From Permianibacter aggregans (GTDB lineage: Bacteria; Pseudomonadota; Gammaproteobacteria; Enterobacterales; Permianibacteraceae), in assembly GCF_009756665.1 (NCBI RefSeq), contig NZ_CP037953.1, forward strand, positions 1,922,001-1,986,000: DNA of 64,000 nucleotides, given 5' to 3'. The notes below the pieces were generated by a model. The model searched no databases. It saw only the letters and a program-made list of their open reading frames with translations, and was not told the DNA's origin. The position numbers and the translations under genes were made by a program. Below, piece after piece: positions 25,546-34,881 of this stretch. Positions within the stretch are counted from its first letter, which is position 1. The number at the start of each line of letters is the position of its first letter.

Positions 25546-27360
25546 TCAATTCGCCAAGGCCTGAGCACGCAGGCTATTCATGATCGCGTCCAGTTTGCTG
25601 TTCAATCGGGCGCGGTCCTCCGGCGACAGCGGGCATTCGGCCAGCACGTAGTGGCAGGTTTGCACGACGTTGCGCCAACGAGGATGCGCCGGCAATTTAT
25701 CCAGGCTCAAATATTTATCCATTGAGCGGGTACGCAGACGGCCATCATCGATCGTCACCGTCCAAATTTTGCTGCGGTCAGCCAGCTCCACCCGGTTGGT
25801 TTGCGTGGCTTTTTCCCATAACTCAATGCAGCTGATCATCGCCTCGACCAATTGTCGTTTGAATGGCGGCGACGGATCACTGGCGCTGGCCATCGACTCC
25901 GCAGTCGGCGCTTCTTCTTCGGTATCGTTGGTCGCTTGATGATCGGCCTGCAACAGCAGCAATTGTTGTCGATGCTGTGCAATTTCTTGTTGCAACTGTT
26001 GCTGCTGCTGGCGTTTGCGATAAACCACGACGCCAGCGCCACTCACTGTCATCAACAACAGTAGCAAACTGGCCAGCACATAGGCTGTCAAACGATGTAT
26101 CGCAGCCGATTGCTGCTCGTTAATCGCCTGCGTCTCCGCGAGCTGCCGCTGCAAATGCTCGCGCACCAGATTTTGTCTGAGCACGCCAAGTTCCTGATCA
26201 TAGCGAGCAGCCAAGAACTGCTCGCGAAGCTGCAAATACTGTTGAAAATGCGCGAGTGCCTGTGAATCTCGCTGTTGCTGCTGGGCAACTTCTGCCAGTA
26301 ACCGCCAAGCACTCGCTTCATGCTCCAATAGCTGCTGTGCTTTTGCCAAGTCGCGCGCTTGCTCGGCAAAACCTTGTGCAGACGACCATTGCTGCTGATG
26401 CTGCTTGAATCGCGCCAATACCAGCAACGCCGTCGGTTGTTGAATGCCTGGAGAGGCGAGCAATAGCGACTCCATTTGCGCCAACAAGGTTTCGGCAACC
26501 GACCATTGCTTCGCGTTCATTTGCGTGCTCGCTAATGTCGCCAGCACTCTGACCTGTTCGTCGGCACTCAATAACTCGCGATACTGTTGAATCAGCAGTG
26601 TCGCGTATTCGGCACTTTTTTCAGGCTTTTGATACCGGCTATACAGCAACGTCAAATCCTCATAGAGATGCGTCAGGCTGTGCCAGGCTTGCTGATCATC
26701 GGGGTGCGCGGCGGTATAGCGACCATAATGCTGAAGCGCCTCCAAATAAAAGCGCTCCGCGTCTTCATACGCCTCCATGCGCAAATGTGCCAAACCGATA
26801 TTGCTCAAGCTAACAGCGCTACCGAAATCGTCTTTCAGAGATTGCTTGATGTGCAAACTTTGCTGCAAAAAGTTCAATGCCTGCTTGTGCTGGCCGCGGG
26901 CGCTTTCGATAACGCCGAGCTCGTTCAGGGATTTGGCATACAACGCGGGATCTTTCAGTTGCTCCGCCAAATCTCTGGCTTGCAGCAAATGGCCTTGTGC
27001 AATATCCAATTGTTTTTGATACCAGTGCAGCAAACCCAGTAGTCGGTAGTAGCGATACTTGGCCGCGATATCCTGTTCGAATCCTCTTGCCCCTCGCGCT
27101 TGCTCCAGGTATTGCGTCACCAATGGATAATCCCGCTTCTTCAACGCAAGATTCGCCAAGCTCAGCAACACCTTCAATCGATCTGATTTGCTGGATTGTG
27201 TCAGCGCGGCTTCGCAGGCCGCGATGTGCGCTGACAACGATTGTTCACCCAACCCTTCAACGCAGGTTTCGCTCACTTCAGCCCAGCTCAATGGCGCCAA
27301 CATCAGGCCTGCCGCCATTATCATTACGTTGCGCACAGACTTCGCTTTGGTCGTGGTCAC
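25546..27360 (-). CDS. TPR membrane protein with conserved C-terminal cytosolic domain
   Basis: A 604-residue protein with a signal peptide or N-terminal anchor, tetratricopeptide repeats over about residues 30-400 (for example YAKSLNELGVIESARGQHKQAL and SLSNIGLAHLRMEAYEDAE), a membrane helix near 430-450, a glutamine-rich coiled coil, and a C-terminal domain of about 100 residues (WTVTIDDGRLRTRSMDKYLSL, then HPRWRNVVQTCHYVL). The periplasmic TPR plus cytosolic output layout is that of a membrane signalling protein; the C-terminal domain could bind DNA or a partner, which is inference. The start is a GTG. It is divergent from the zinc protease gene. Confidence 0.75.
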   Translation of the reverse strand: MTTTKAKSVRNVMIMAAGLMLAPLSWAEVSETCVEGLGEQSLSAHIAACEAALTQSSKSDRLKVLLSLANLALKKRDYPLVTQYLEQARGARGFEQDIAAKYRYYRLLGLLHWYQKQLDIAQGHLLQARDLAEQLKDPALYAKSLNELGVIESARGQHKQALNFLQQSLHIKQSLKDDFGSAVSLSNIGLAHLRMEAYEDAERFYLEALQHYGRYTAAHPDDQQAWHSLTHLYEDLTLLYSRYQKPEKSAEYATLLIQQYRELLSADEQVRVLATLASTQMNAKQWSVAETLLAQMESLLLASPGIQQPTALLVLARFKQHQQQWSSAQGFAEQARDLAKAQQLLEHEASAWRLLAEVAQQQQRDSQALAHFQQYLQLREQFLAARYDQELGVLRQNLVREHLQRQLAETQAINEQQSAAIHRLTAYVLASLLLLLMTVSGAGVVVYRKRQQQQQLQQEIAQHRQQLLLLQADHQATNDTEEEAPTAESMASASDPSPPFKRQLVEAMISCIELWEKATQTNRVELADRSKIWTVTIDDGRLRTRSMDKYLSLDKLPAHPRWRNVVQTCHYVLAECPLSPEDRARLNSKLDAIMNSLRAQALAN

Positions 27361-27574
27361 ATCCGGTTTCCAGCCAATCAGGAACAGGTGTGAAAATTAC
27401 CTGCTGCGCTGCACAGTTAGCAACTACCGCAAACCTTTTCGCCTGGCCGTGCGTCAACAGCTTTTGTTACAAATGGTCAATTGCCGTGAATTTTCGCCGC
27501 TGCCTACACTCGGGCGTTTTCCGGTCTGCTGCCAATCGATGATGGGCAGAATCCATGCAATGAAAGGAGCTGAA

Positions 27575-30160
27575 ATGAATAAGGCATTTACCAAGCGCTC
27601 GCTGGTGACAGCGTTATCGCTCGTCTTCGCGACGCCTATCGCGATTCTGCCACTGAATGCGCAAGCGGCCGAGGCAGCAAAGCCTGCTGCTGAACAGCAG
27701 AAGAAAAAGACCATCGCTGATCTGCTGAAAAACACCGTGGCACATCCCGGCCTGTTCGATATGTATCAATCGAAAGAAGACGGCACGCTGTACATGAAAC
27801 TGAAGCGTGCTCAGCTCGGCAAAGAATACATTCACTTCATTCAAAGCGCCGATGGCCTGCCGGAAGTCGGTCAGTTCCGCGGCGCTTATTGGGGCTCGCG
27901 CCTGTACTCGATTGATCGCTATTTCAATCGCATTGAAATCCGCAGTGAAAATACCTCGTTCTACTTCGACCCGAGCAATCCACTCAGCAAAGCCAAGGAC
28001 GCCAATATCAACCGGCCGGTTTTGGCCAGCGTCACGATCGAAGCGGAGGATGAAAAATCCGGCGATGTGCTGATCAAAGCCAGCGGCATTTTCTTGAGCG
28101 AAAGTCTGCGTCAGGTCAAGCCTTCGGCGAACCCGGACGCCAAGCCCGGCGAACAATTCCCGCTCGGAAATTTGAATGCCGACAAAACCAAGCCTCTGAG
28201 CGTGCACAATTACCCGGCCAATACTGATCTGGTTGTCGAGTATGTTTACGACAATCCGCAACCGGTACGTAAACAACAAAATACTTTCGCGATTGGTGAG
28301 TTCGCGATTACCGATGACCGCAGTGTCAGCCTGCGACTGCGCCACAGCTTTATCGAAATGCCGAAGAACACATTCCAACCGCGCCTTGATGATCCGCGTG
28401 TCGGCTATTTCGGCGAGATTGTGCAGGACATGACAGCAGCCGATGCCACGCCGTATCGCGACATGATTTCGCGCTGGCATCTGGAAAAGAAAAACCCAGG
28501 CGCGGCACTGTCCGAACCGGTGGAACCGATTGTCTGGTGGATAGAAAACACCACGCCACATGAGTACCGCAAAACCATCGCCGACGCGGTGCTGGCCTGG
28601 AACAGCTCGTTCGAAAAAGCCGGTTTCAAAAACGCCATGCAGGTGAAAGTGCAGCCGGACAATGCTGACTGGGATGCCGGTGATATCCGCTACAACGTGT
28701 TGCGCTGGACGTCATCACCAACACCATTGTTCTCAGGCTACGGCCCGAGCTTTACCAATCCACGTACCGGTCAGATCCTTGGCGCTGACATCATGCTGGA
28801 ATACACCGGCATTACCCGTCGTCAGGAATTGCAGAATTTGTTCAACGCCGAAAGTTTGAACCTGTCACTCGGTGGCGACAGCATGAGCCACGCTGGCCTT
28901 TATGAAGGTGCGCAGTTCGGCAGCCATGCCTTGCTGGCCAGCGGAGCCAGTGCCGGTGAAGTGGATCAATTCGTCAAAGAATTCTTGTACTACCTGGTGC
29001 TGCATGAAGTCGGTCATACACTGGGCTTGAACCACAACATGAAAGCCAGCCAGATGATTGGCTTCGAAGACATTCATGATCACAAGAAAGCCGAACAACA
29101 TGGCTTGACCGGCTCGGTCATGGATTATCCGGCGATCAATTTCTCGCCAGATGGCAAAGCCAAAGGCAATTACTACACGGTCAAACCCGGTCCGTACGAT
29201 GATTGGGCGATCGAGTTTGGTTATTCCGAAGCGCTGAACGATCCAGCCGCTGAGCAAAAGCGTCTTGATACCATTCTGGCCCGCTCGACCGAGCCGCAAC
29301 TGACCTTCGGTAACGATGCCGACGACATGCGCTCACCCGGCGCCGGTATCGATCCGCGCGTAATGATTTACGACATGTCCGGCGATGCCGTTTCCTACGC
29401 TGAACAGCGCTTGGAAACCATCAACACGCTGTTCGGTGGTTTGAAATCGAAACTGGCTGAATCGGGCGATTCGTATCAGCAACTGACCAACGGTTTTGTC
29501 GCGCTGAACACCGAGTACGCACGCAACACCCAAGTGGTTTCCCGCTATGTCGGTGGTGTTTACGTCGACCGTGGTTTTGCTGGCCAAAGCGGTGCGGTAC
29601 AACCGTTCACGCCGGTACCGAAGGCAAAACAGCAACAAGCGATGGACGTGTTGAGCGAGTTCCTGTTCGCGCCCAATGCCTTTGATCGTCCGGCGGACTT
29701 GCTGACCCATCTGCAACATCAGCGCCGCAGCTTCAACTTCTTCGGCCAAACCGAAGATCCGAAACTGCATGACCTGGCGTTAGCGATGCAAAAAGCCGTG
29801 TTCGATCACCTGCTGCATCCGGTTGTACTGAAGCGTCTGCAAGACAGCCGCCTGTACGGCAATGAATACACGCCAGCGATGATGCTGAACGATTTGACCG
29901 AAGCGGTATTCGCCGCCGACGCCAAAGGCAACGTCAACAGTTATCGCCAAAACCTGCAGCGTGAATACGTTAACCGCCTGAGCTCCATGCTGAAGAAAAC
30001 CGACAGCAGCGATCAGCACAGCGCGCAAGCACTGGCTCGCTATCAACTGAGCGAAATCAGCGAACGCCTGCGCACCAGCGGCAACAACACCGAAACCAAA
30101 GCACACAAGGACATGCTGAAGTTTCTGATCAAACAAGCACTGGAACCAGTGAAAGCCTAA
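27575..30160 (+). CDS. Secreted zinc-dependent metalloprotease (DUF5117/DUF4953 type)
   Basis: An 861-residue exported protein with a signal peptide ending NAQAAEA near residue 30. It follows the family order of a beta-rich N-terminal domain (about 60-330) and a metzincin-like catalytic domain. The zinc motif HEVGHTLGLNH places ligands at about His477, His481 and His487 with Glu478 as base; a downstream SVMDYP supplies the methionine-turn equivalent. The start at 27575 is fixed by AAAGGAG eight bases ahead. Substrates are unknown; such enzymes are periplasmic or secreted. Its divergent neighbour, the TPR membrane protein, is 214 bp away and may sense the same conditions. Confidence 0.9.
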   Translation: MNKAFTKRSLVTALSLVFATPIAILPLNAQAAEAAKPAAEQQKKKTIADLLKNTVAHPGLFDMYQSKEDGTLYMKLKRAQLGKEYIHFIQSADGLPEVGQFRGAYWGSRLYSIDRYFNRIEIRSENTSFYFDPSNPLSKAKDANINRPVLASVTIEAEDEKSGDVLIKASGIFLSESLRQVKPSANPDAKPGEQFPLGNLNADKTKPLSVHNYPANTDLVVEYVYDNPQPVRKQQNTFAIGEFAITDDRSVSLRLRHSFIEMPKNTFQPRLDDPRVGYFGEIVQDMTAADATPYRDMISRWHLEKKNPGAALSEPVEPIVWWIENTTPHEYRKTIADAVLAWNSSFEKAGFKNAMQVKVQPDNADWDAGDIRYNVLRWTSSPTPLFSGYGPSFTNPRTGQILGADIMLEYTGITRRQELQNLFNAESLNLSLGGDSMSHAGLYEGAQFGSHALLASGASAGEVDQFVKEFLYYLVLHEVGHTLGLNHNMKASQMIGFEDIHDHKKAEQHGLTGSVMDYPAINFSPDGKAKGNYYTVKPGPYDDWAIEFGYSEALNDPAAEQKRLDTILARSTEPQLTFGNDADDMRSPGAGIDPRVMIYDMSGDAVSYAEQRLETINTLFGGLKSKLAESGDSYQQLTNGFVALNTEYARNTQVVSRYVGGVYVDRGFAGQSGAVQPFTPVPKAKQQQAMDVLSEFLFAPNAFDRPADLLTHLQHQRRSFNFFGQTEDPKLHDLALAMQKAVFDHLLHPVVLKRLQDSRLYGNEYTPAMMLNDLTEAVFAADAKGNVNSYRQNLQREYVNRLSSMLKKTDSSDQHSAQALARYQLSEISERLRTSGNNTETKAHKDMLKFLIKQALEPVKA

Positions 30161-30175
30161 ACACAAAACCCTACT

Positions 30176-30198
30176 CCCCCTCCTCGCCAAGGAGGGGG
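30176..30198. repeat. CCCTC-type GC-rich hairpin (copy 2), possible terminator
   Basis: A perfect 9-bp stem CCCCCTCCT at 30176-30184 with its complement at 30190-30198 and a 5-base loop, just after the zinc protease stop. It resembles the other C/G-block hairpins near 25.5 and 54 kb. Confidence 0.5.
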
Positions 30199-30276
30199 TG
30201 GGGGGGTGGTTAAAATCTACGCTCGCCAAGCACCCGCTGTTTCACGATAGATCTCTCTAAGGAAGCAAGTTGCTAT

Positions 30277-31113
30277 TCAAGCGCCGCTTCCGATCAACTT
30301 TCTCGCGTTTTGATACCACAATGGGTGTTCAACCAACTCTAGCTCTTCGTCCGTAGGCAATTGCCTTTCATCCAAGCTACTCGACACCAAAACATGGGGT
30401 TTGCCTAGCAAGATATCGAGTGATAATCGTTCCGGATTATTCAGATAATGTCCTCGATGCAGAATATGGGCACTGAAGATCAGCACATCACCTGGCTGTA
30501 AGTCGAAGCATTTTCCATTTGTCAGTGCGTCGCTTTTTGCGCGCCCGGCCAACTCCAAACGTGTTTGCCGTTCCTGCTCCGTATCCCAGCGCCGATGGCT
30601 GCCCGGCACCAGTTCAAAACCGGTTTCAGGAATCAACGGAATACGGACATGGAGATTACACAGCTCTGACAGATAGCGTTGCTGGTCGTCTTCCGATAAG
30701 CCCATGTACTGAATATCACGATGCCAGTATGTCGGCTGCTCTCGATTGACTGGATTGAAGAACAATTGCGTGCCGTGAAAGTATAATTCGTCGCCAAATG
30801 CCGCCTGGGTGATCTGAACCAGATCTGGTGTCGCCATTCGGTCAAATAACACGGCACGTTGCTCTTGGTGCAGAGCAAAGTAATGAGGTGCCGTTAGGCT
30901 ATGCATGTTCAACAAGCCTTGGTTGGCGTAGGCAACAGCATTGTTGGCAAGCCATTGCTGGTAAACGTTGCTGACAATCTGTTTGACCGCGGATGTGGTT
31001 TCCGTGGTTAAACACTGAGAAAGTAGCAAATAGCCGTTCTCTTCAAAGCGTTTAAGGTAGCTATTCATTTTTTGTAGAATTGAGTTCTCTGGAGCCGGCG
31101 AGCTGACCATCAT
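30277..31113 (-). CDS. Phytanoyl-CoA dioxygenase (PhyH) family protein
   Basis: A 278-residue member of the PhyH group of Fe(II)/2-oxoglutarate oxygenases, which hydroxylate fatty acyl or small-molecule substrates. The iron triad is visible as His-x-Asp in YWHRDIQYMG and the distal His in HILHRGHYL, followed by the 2-oxoglutarate-binding Arg in NPERLSLDIL. The start at 31113 has GGAG nine bases upstream; the open frame extends to 31374 but that part overlaps the permease gene and is not coding in style. It is downstream of the APC permease on the same strand with a 106-bp gap. The substrate is unknown. Confidence 0.83.
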   Translation of the reverse strand: MMVSSPAPENSILQKMNSYLKRFEENGYLLLSQCLTTETTSAVKQIVSNVYQQWLANNAVAYANQGLLNMHSLTAPHYFALHQEQRAVLFDRMATPDLVQITQAAFGDELYFHGTQLFFNPVNREQPTYWHRDIQYMGLSEDDQQRYLSELCNLHVRIPLIPETGFELVPGSHRRWDTEQERQTRLELAGRAKSDALTNGKCFDLQPGDVLIFSAHILHRGHYLNNPERLSLDILLGKPHVLVSSSLDERQLPTDEELELVEHPLWYQNARKLIGSGA

Positions 31114-31219
31114 GTTAAAGAACTCCGTGCAGATTTTCTTGATGTCATTTTGATTACGCCACTTGGTGTCAAGTTTGAAGCATAAGAGGTCGCCAACAAC
31201 GAAACGTATGAAGCGAAGC

Positions 31220-32446
31220 TCAGCTTGCCAGCAACAGCCACAGCTGAAACGCCAGCGCGGCGATGCAACTGAGCGCGGCGATAATCGGCAGAAATATCGG
31301 TAAACGAATGCCGGTGCCTTTTCGGTCGGGATGGCGACGTTTGATCCGCCATAGCGCCAGATTGACGGCGGCAAATACCAACAAGATGATGCCGCTGGTG
31401 ATTTTGGCCAAGGTCGTCAATGGAAAGAACAATGCCAACAACAACACCAATGCGGTGATCAGCAAGGTAGCGTTGAACGGTGTTTGCGTTTTGCTGTTTA
31501 CGTTGGCGAACCAGGACGGCGCATGTTTCCGTTTCGCCATGCCATAAGCAACGCGCGCAGCCATGATGATCTGCACCAGCGCGCCGTTGAGTCCGGTCAA
31601 CAAGCTGACGATGCCCAGCCCGGTGCTGGAATACCAGCTGTGTGCCCTGACCATTTCGGCGACCGGCGTGTTGCTGGCCGCCAATTGTTTTGGCGGCACG
31701 GATAACAGTGCAATCAACGACACCCAGGCATAGATAATCAGGCACAACAAGACGCTGATGATGATGGCGGCCGGCAATGCCCGTTTCGCGTCTTTGACTT
31801 CTTCGGCGATATTGACCATATCCTCAAAACCGATGAAAGCATAGAACGCCAGAAACGCGGCGGTGAAAATGCCAACCCCTATTTCGGCATTCATCGGTGG
31901 CACAAACAATTGCCAGCTTTGTTGCAATTGCACCAGTTCACCTTCGGCGACAAACGCCGCGTAGATCAGTGCCGCAATTTCGAGGACGGTGATGAAGACA
32001 ACGACGGCAACTGACTCACCAATACCCCAAGCGGCAATCGCCCCCATCAACAGCACCAGCACGATCAACGCTGGCGCATTCGGCACCGGGACAAAGTCCT
32101 GCAGAAAACCGATGGTCGCCACCGACAAAGTTGCCGCCGAAACAATGCCGGTCAGAATCACCAACGCGCCTGCGAGCCGCGACAGGTAGACATTGCGAAA
32201 GCCGGCACTGACATATCGCACTTCGCCGGCACTGACCGGATAGCGCGATGACAACTCAGCAAACGACAAGCCGCTGAGCAAAGCCAACAAGCCCGACAAC
32301 ACCAAAGCCAGCGGCGCGTAGTAACCTGCCTCGCCCGCGACCTTGCCGACCAGTGCATAGAAGCCGCCGCCGACCATCGTGCCGACGCCGTACAGAATCA
32401 GAAATGGCAGCGAGATGGCGCGTTTCAGTTTGATGGTTTCAGCCAT
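31220..32446 (-). CDS. APC-superfamily amino acid permease
   Basis: A 408-residue inner-membrane transporter with about eleven to twelve membrane helices. The first helix carries the family pattern YGVGTMVGGGFYALVGKVAG that binds the substrate amino group and carboxylate. FAELSSRYPVSAGEVRYVSAGF near residues 60-82 is also typical of the APC family. The substrate amino acid or amine cannot be read. It is probably transcribed with, or just upstream of, the PhyH-family gene. It is divergent from the cyclase gene with 180 bp between starts. Confidence 0.88.
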   Translation of the reverse strand: MAETIKLKRAISLPFLILYGVGTMVGGGFYALVGKVAGEAGYYAPLALVLSGLLALLSGLSFAELSSRYPVSAGEVRYVSAGFRNVYLSRLAGALVILTGIVSAATLSVATIGFLQDFVPVPNAPALIVLVLLMGAIAAWGIGESVAVVVFITVLEIAALIYAAFVAEGELVQLQQSWQLFVPPMNAEIGVGIFTAAFLAFYAFIGFEDMVNIAEEVKDAKRALPAAIIISVLLCLIIYAWVSLIALLSVPPKQLAASNTPVAEMVRAHSWYSSTGLGIVSLLTGLNGALVQIIMAARVAYGMAKRKHAPSWFANVNSKTQTPFNATLLITALVLLLALFFPLTTLAKITSGIILLVFAAVNLALWRIKRRHPDRKGTGIRLPIFLPIIAALSCIAALAFQLWLLLAS

Positions 32447-32626
32447 CTGCGTGGGCCTTTTTGGCCAGCGCCAAGTTTGGGCATTGATGTCGATTCAGGT
32501 CATTCATTAACGACCAGTGTAGACCACGCGCTGGTTGGTCCTTATCGCGCCATTTCTGCGCTTCTTTGCTGCGGAATCCGGGCCTATACTGCGGCAATCT
32601 GCTTGTTACCTTGCCGGCCGCTAGAA

Positions 32627-33907
32627 ATGGATATCCGCACCGAGAACCTGACCATTCTGTTTGTTGATATCGCCGGCTTCACGGCCACCACGGCGCGCCA
32701 ATCGCGAGCCGAAAACGCCAAGCTGCTGCATACCTTTGATAGCACGCTGTTGCCACTGATTCGCGGTTTCAAGGGCAATGTCGTCAAAAGCATTGGCGAT
32801 GCCTTGCTGATCACCTTCCGTTCACCGACCGACGCGATGCTGTGCACGATGGCGCTGCAGGATGCGATGCACGAACATAATTTGCGGGTGGCGGAGGAGG
32901 ACAAGATCCATATTCGCGTCGCGGCCAATCTTGGTGAAGTGCGCGTGACCAAGAAAGATATTTTCGGCGAGCCGGTCAATGTCGCAGCGCGTATTGAAGG
33001 GGTGACGCCGGCCGACGAGATTTACCTGTCGGAAGCAGTGTACATGGCAATGAACAAAGCCGAAGTGCCCGCCCAGGAAGTCGGCTTCAAGGAGCTTTCC
33101 GGCGTGCCGCAACCGGTGCGGCTATATTCGATACCGCGTTTTGCGACACCAAGACTGGTGCCGACACTGCCGCAGGCCCAAGGCAGCGAACTGCTATTCC
33201 CCTATGGCGGCATGCACCATCGAGTGCCAGCGCCGAAATTCGGTCTGCGCAAGCATTTCAGTGCTTCGGGCAATGAAGGCAAACGCTCCGCATTCAGACT
33301 GGCGCTACCGCTGCTGTTACTGCTGTCGATCACGGCGGCAGCGTGGTATTGGCTTGAGCCCACAGAGCCGACGCTGGCCGCCAAACCGGTGGTGGGTGCT
33401 GCCCAAGCGCCGGCCGCGATCGATGGGTCAGCTCCCGCATCCGAACCCGAAGCAAACGTCACCACCTCTGACGCGCAGGCGGCGCCAGCAATCGAGGCGC
33501 CAGCCCCATCGGCGACCAGCGCAAAACAACCAGCTGCTGCCATCAATACCGTACCGGTCGCCAGCAAGAGCGAAAACAAACCTGTTCAGCCAGCGGTGAG
33601 CAAACCCCAAAGCGAACCGAAGGTCGCCAGCGTTTCGGCGCGGACAACGAGCAACGCCAGCATCAACACACCCAGCGCCAGCAAACCGGCTGCACCGGAA
33701 ACAGCCTGGAATGTCACCACGGCCAAAGCGGCTTACCGGGCCGGGCAGCTCGATAAACAACAGTACCGCGATATCGTCAACGAACTGGAAACGGTTTATG
33801 ACAACAAGATTCGCCAGTTAAAACTGGACTACAAAGCCGGCAAGATCAGCCGGGCGCAATACGACCAAGCGGTGCGCGAAGCCAAACAAATCTATAGCGG
33901 CAGATAA
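32627..33907 (+). CDS. Membrane-anchored class III adenylate/guanylate cyclase with periplasmic SHOCT-like repeats
   Basis: A 426-residue protein. The N-terminal cyclase homology domain (about 1-175) has every catalytic element: metal Asp14 (LFVDIAGFT) and Asp58 (SIGDALL), Lys54, Asp111, and the transition-state pair Asn118 and Arg122 (VNVAARIE). It should make cAMP or cGMP from homodimers. A single membrane helix lies near 222-243, followed by a long Ala/Pro/Ser-rich stretch and a helical C-terminus with two SHOCT-like motifs (YRAGQLDKQQYRDIV and YKAGKISRAQYDQAV). The ATG at 32627 is chosen because residues upstream are not cyclase-like, though its ribosome-binding site is weak. The C-terminal part would face the periplasm if the helix spans once. 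Confidence 0.87.
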   Translation: MDIRTENLTILFVDIAGFTATTARQSRAENAKLLHTFDSTLLPLIRGFKGNVVKSIGDALLITFRSPTDAMLCTMALQDAMHEHNLRVAEEDKIHIRVAANLGEVRVTKKDIFGEPVNVAARIEGVTPADEIYLSEAVYMAMNKAEVPAQEVGFKELSGVPQPVRLYSIPRFATPRLVPTLPQAQGSELLFPYGGMHHRVPAPKFGLRKHFSASGNEGKRSAFRLALPLLLLLSITAAAWYWLEPTEPTLAAKPVVGAAQAPAAIDGSAPASEPEANVTTSDAQAAPAIEAPAPSATSAKQPAAAINTVPVASKSENKPVQPAVSKPQSEPKVASVSARTTSNASINTPSASKPAAPETAWNVTTAKAAYRAGQLDKQQYRDIVNELETVYDNKIRQLKLDYKAGKISRAQYDQAVREAKQIYSGR

Positions 33908-33912
33908 CGCCG

Positions 33913-34383
33913 TTACTTGACCGGCGATTTATCCCCGAGCCAGTAACGCGGGCCGGCGCCGTTCTTCGCCGCTTTATCTTGTGGGTTGGCCAGGCGGCAG
34001 CGCTCCAGCGTCAGGCAGCCACAGCCGATGCAATCATTGAGGCTGTCACGTAGCACCTGCATTTCCGCAATCGACTGATCAATACGCCGTTTCCAGTTGC
34101 CAGTCAGCCGATTCCAATCGGCCTTGGTTGGCGCACACTGCGGACTCAGCTTGCCAAGCTCCTCGCGAATTTCATCGAGGCTCAGACCAATGCGCTGGGC
34201 AAAGACAATAAAGGCGACACGCCGGATAACGCCGCGCTGATAACGACGGTGACCGGCCGCCGTGCGCAGCGAGCGAATCATGCCCAGCGATTCGTAATAA
34301 CGCAGCGCCGAAGGCGCCACGCCACTTCGGGCCGCCAGCTCACCAATGGTCAATTCGTCGTGAGGGGAAATCATTGTCGTCAT
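33913..34383 (-). CDS. soxR: Redox-sensitive transcriptional activator SoxR
   Basis: A 156-residue MerR-family regulator. An N-terminal winged helix (LTIGELAARSGVAPSALRYYESLGMI) is followed by a dimerisation helix and the diagnostic 2Fe-2S cluster motif CIGCGCLTLERC (Cys118, 121, 123, 129). Oxidation of the cluster by redox-cycling compounds such as phenazines or viologens activates target promoters. There is no soxS nearby, as in most non-enteric bacteria, where SoxR directly controls efflux pumps and oxygenases. Here the divergent RND operon 499 bp away is the obvious target. An in-frame ATG at 34374 is an alternative start. Confidence 0.93.
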   Translation of the reverse strand: MTTMISPHDELTIGELAARSGVAPSALRYYESLGMIRSLRTAAGHRRYQRGVIRRVAFIVFAQRIGLSLDEIREELGKLSPQCAPTKADWNRLTGNWKRRIDQSIAEMQVLRDSLNDCIGCGCLTLERCRLANPQDKAAKNGAGPRYWLGDKSPVK

Positions 34384-34881
34384 GAGATCAACTCGTCTCT
34401 AAAACCGCTCTGCCATAAACCTGAAGTGTACTTTAACTATGCCATTGATTGTTTCCATTTTGGAAAAACGCCGTTTCCATTAACCGACGTTGATTGTCAG
34501 TCTCCTGACACCATGTTGTCAGCAGTTGGCAGTTAGATTGGCTTTGGTAATTTTCTTGGGTCATGTGACGTTCTCGTCATCTCGCCGTAATGTCCCCAAA
34601 GGTGGTGAGTGATCTTTACCTTGTGGCAAGGATTACGCTGCATGAAAAGTTCATTAAGGACTTCTTCAGAATTTATTAAGTGCCGGCTAGAGCATTTATT
34701 TAGCAAAAGGAAAATGCTTGACTTAAAGCGTGCTTGAAGTGCCAGTCTTGCTGTCCGTTTTTCCAGTCTGCAGTGCCTGCTGTTATCGCCATCGAAATTG
34801 TTTGTCCGGAATGTGGTGGTGATGACGGCTGGATCGTTTGAATATTTATGTTGCGTATTCGCAATTAAGGAAGCGTTTATT
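34384..34881. other. soxR-RND intergenic region
   Basis: A 498-bp gap. It holds the candidate SoxR operator near soxR and the leader of the RND operon. The rest is AT-richer and shows no gene or repeat that I could support. Confidence 0.5.
34420..34437. promoter_or_regulatory. Candidate SoxR box
   Basis: CCTGAAGTGTACTTTAAC resembles the 18-bp SoxR dyad (CCTCAAG with its complement around a short centre). The inner AAGT..ACTT is symmetric but the outer bases are imperfect. It lies about 37 bp upstream of soxR, so autoregulation is possible; a distant effect on the RND operon is less certain. Flanking -35 and -10 elements are not clear. Confidence 0.4.

Noticed and set aside
27188-27574. 5' extension of the zinc protease gene
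   Set aside because: It overlaps the divergent TPR gene; the true start at 27575 has AAAGGAG and a signal peptide.
31114-31374. 5' extension of the PhyH gene
   Set aside because: It overlaps the upstream permease gene and has no oxygenase-like sequence; a better start with GGAG is at 31113.
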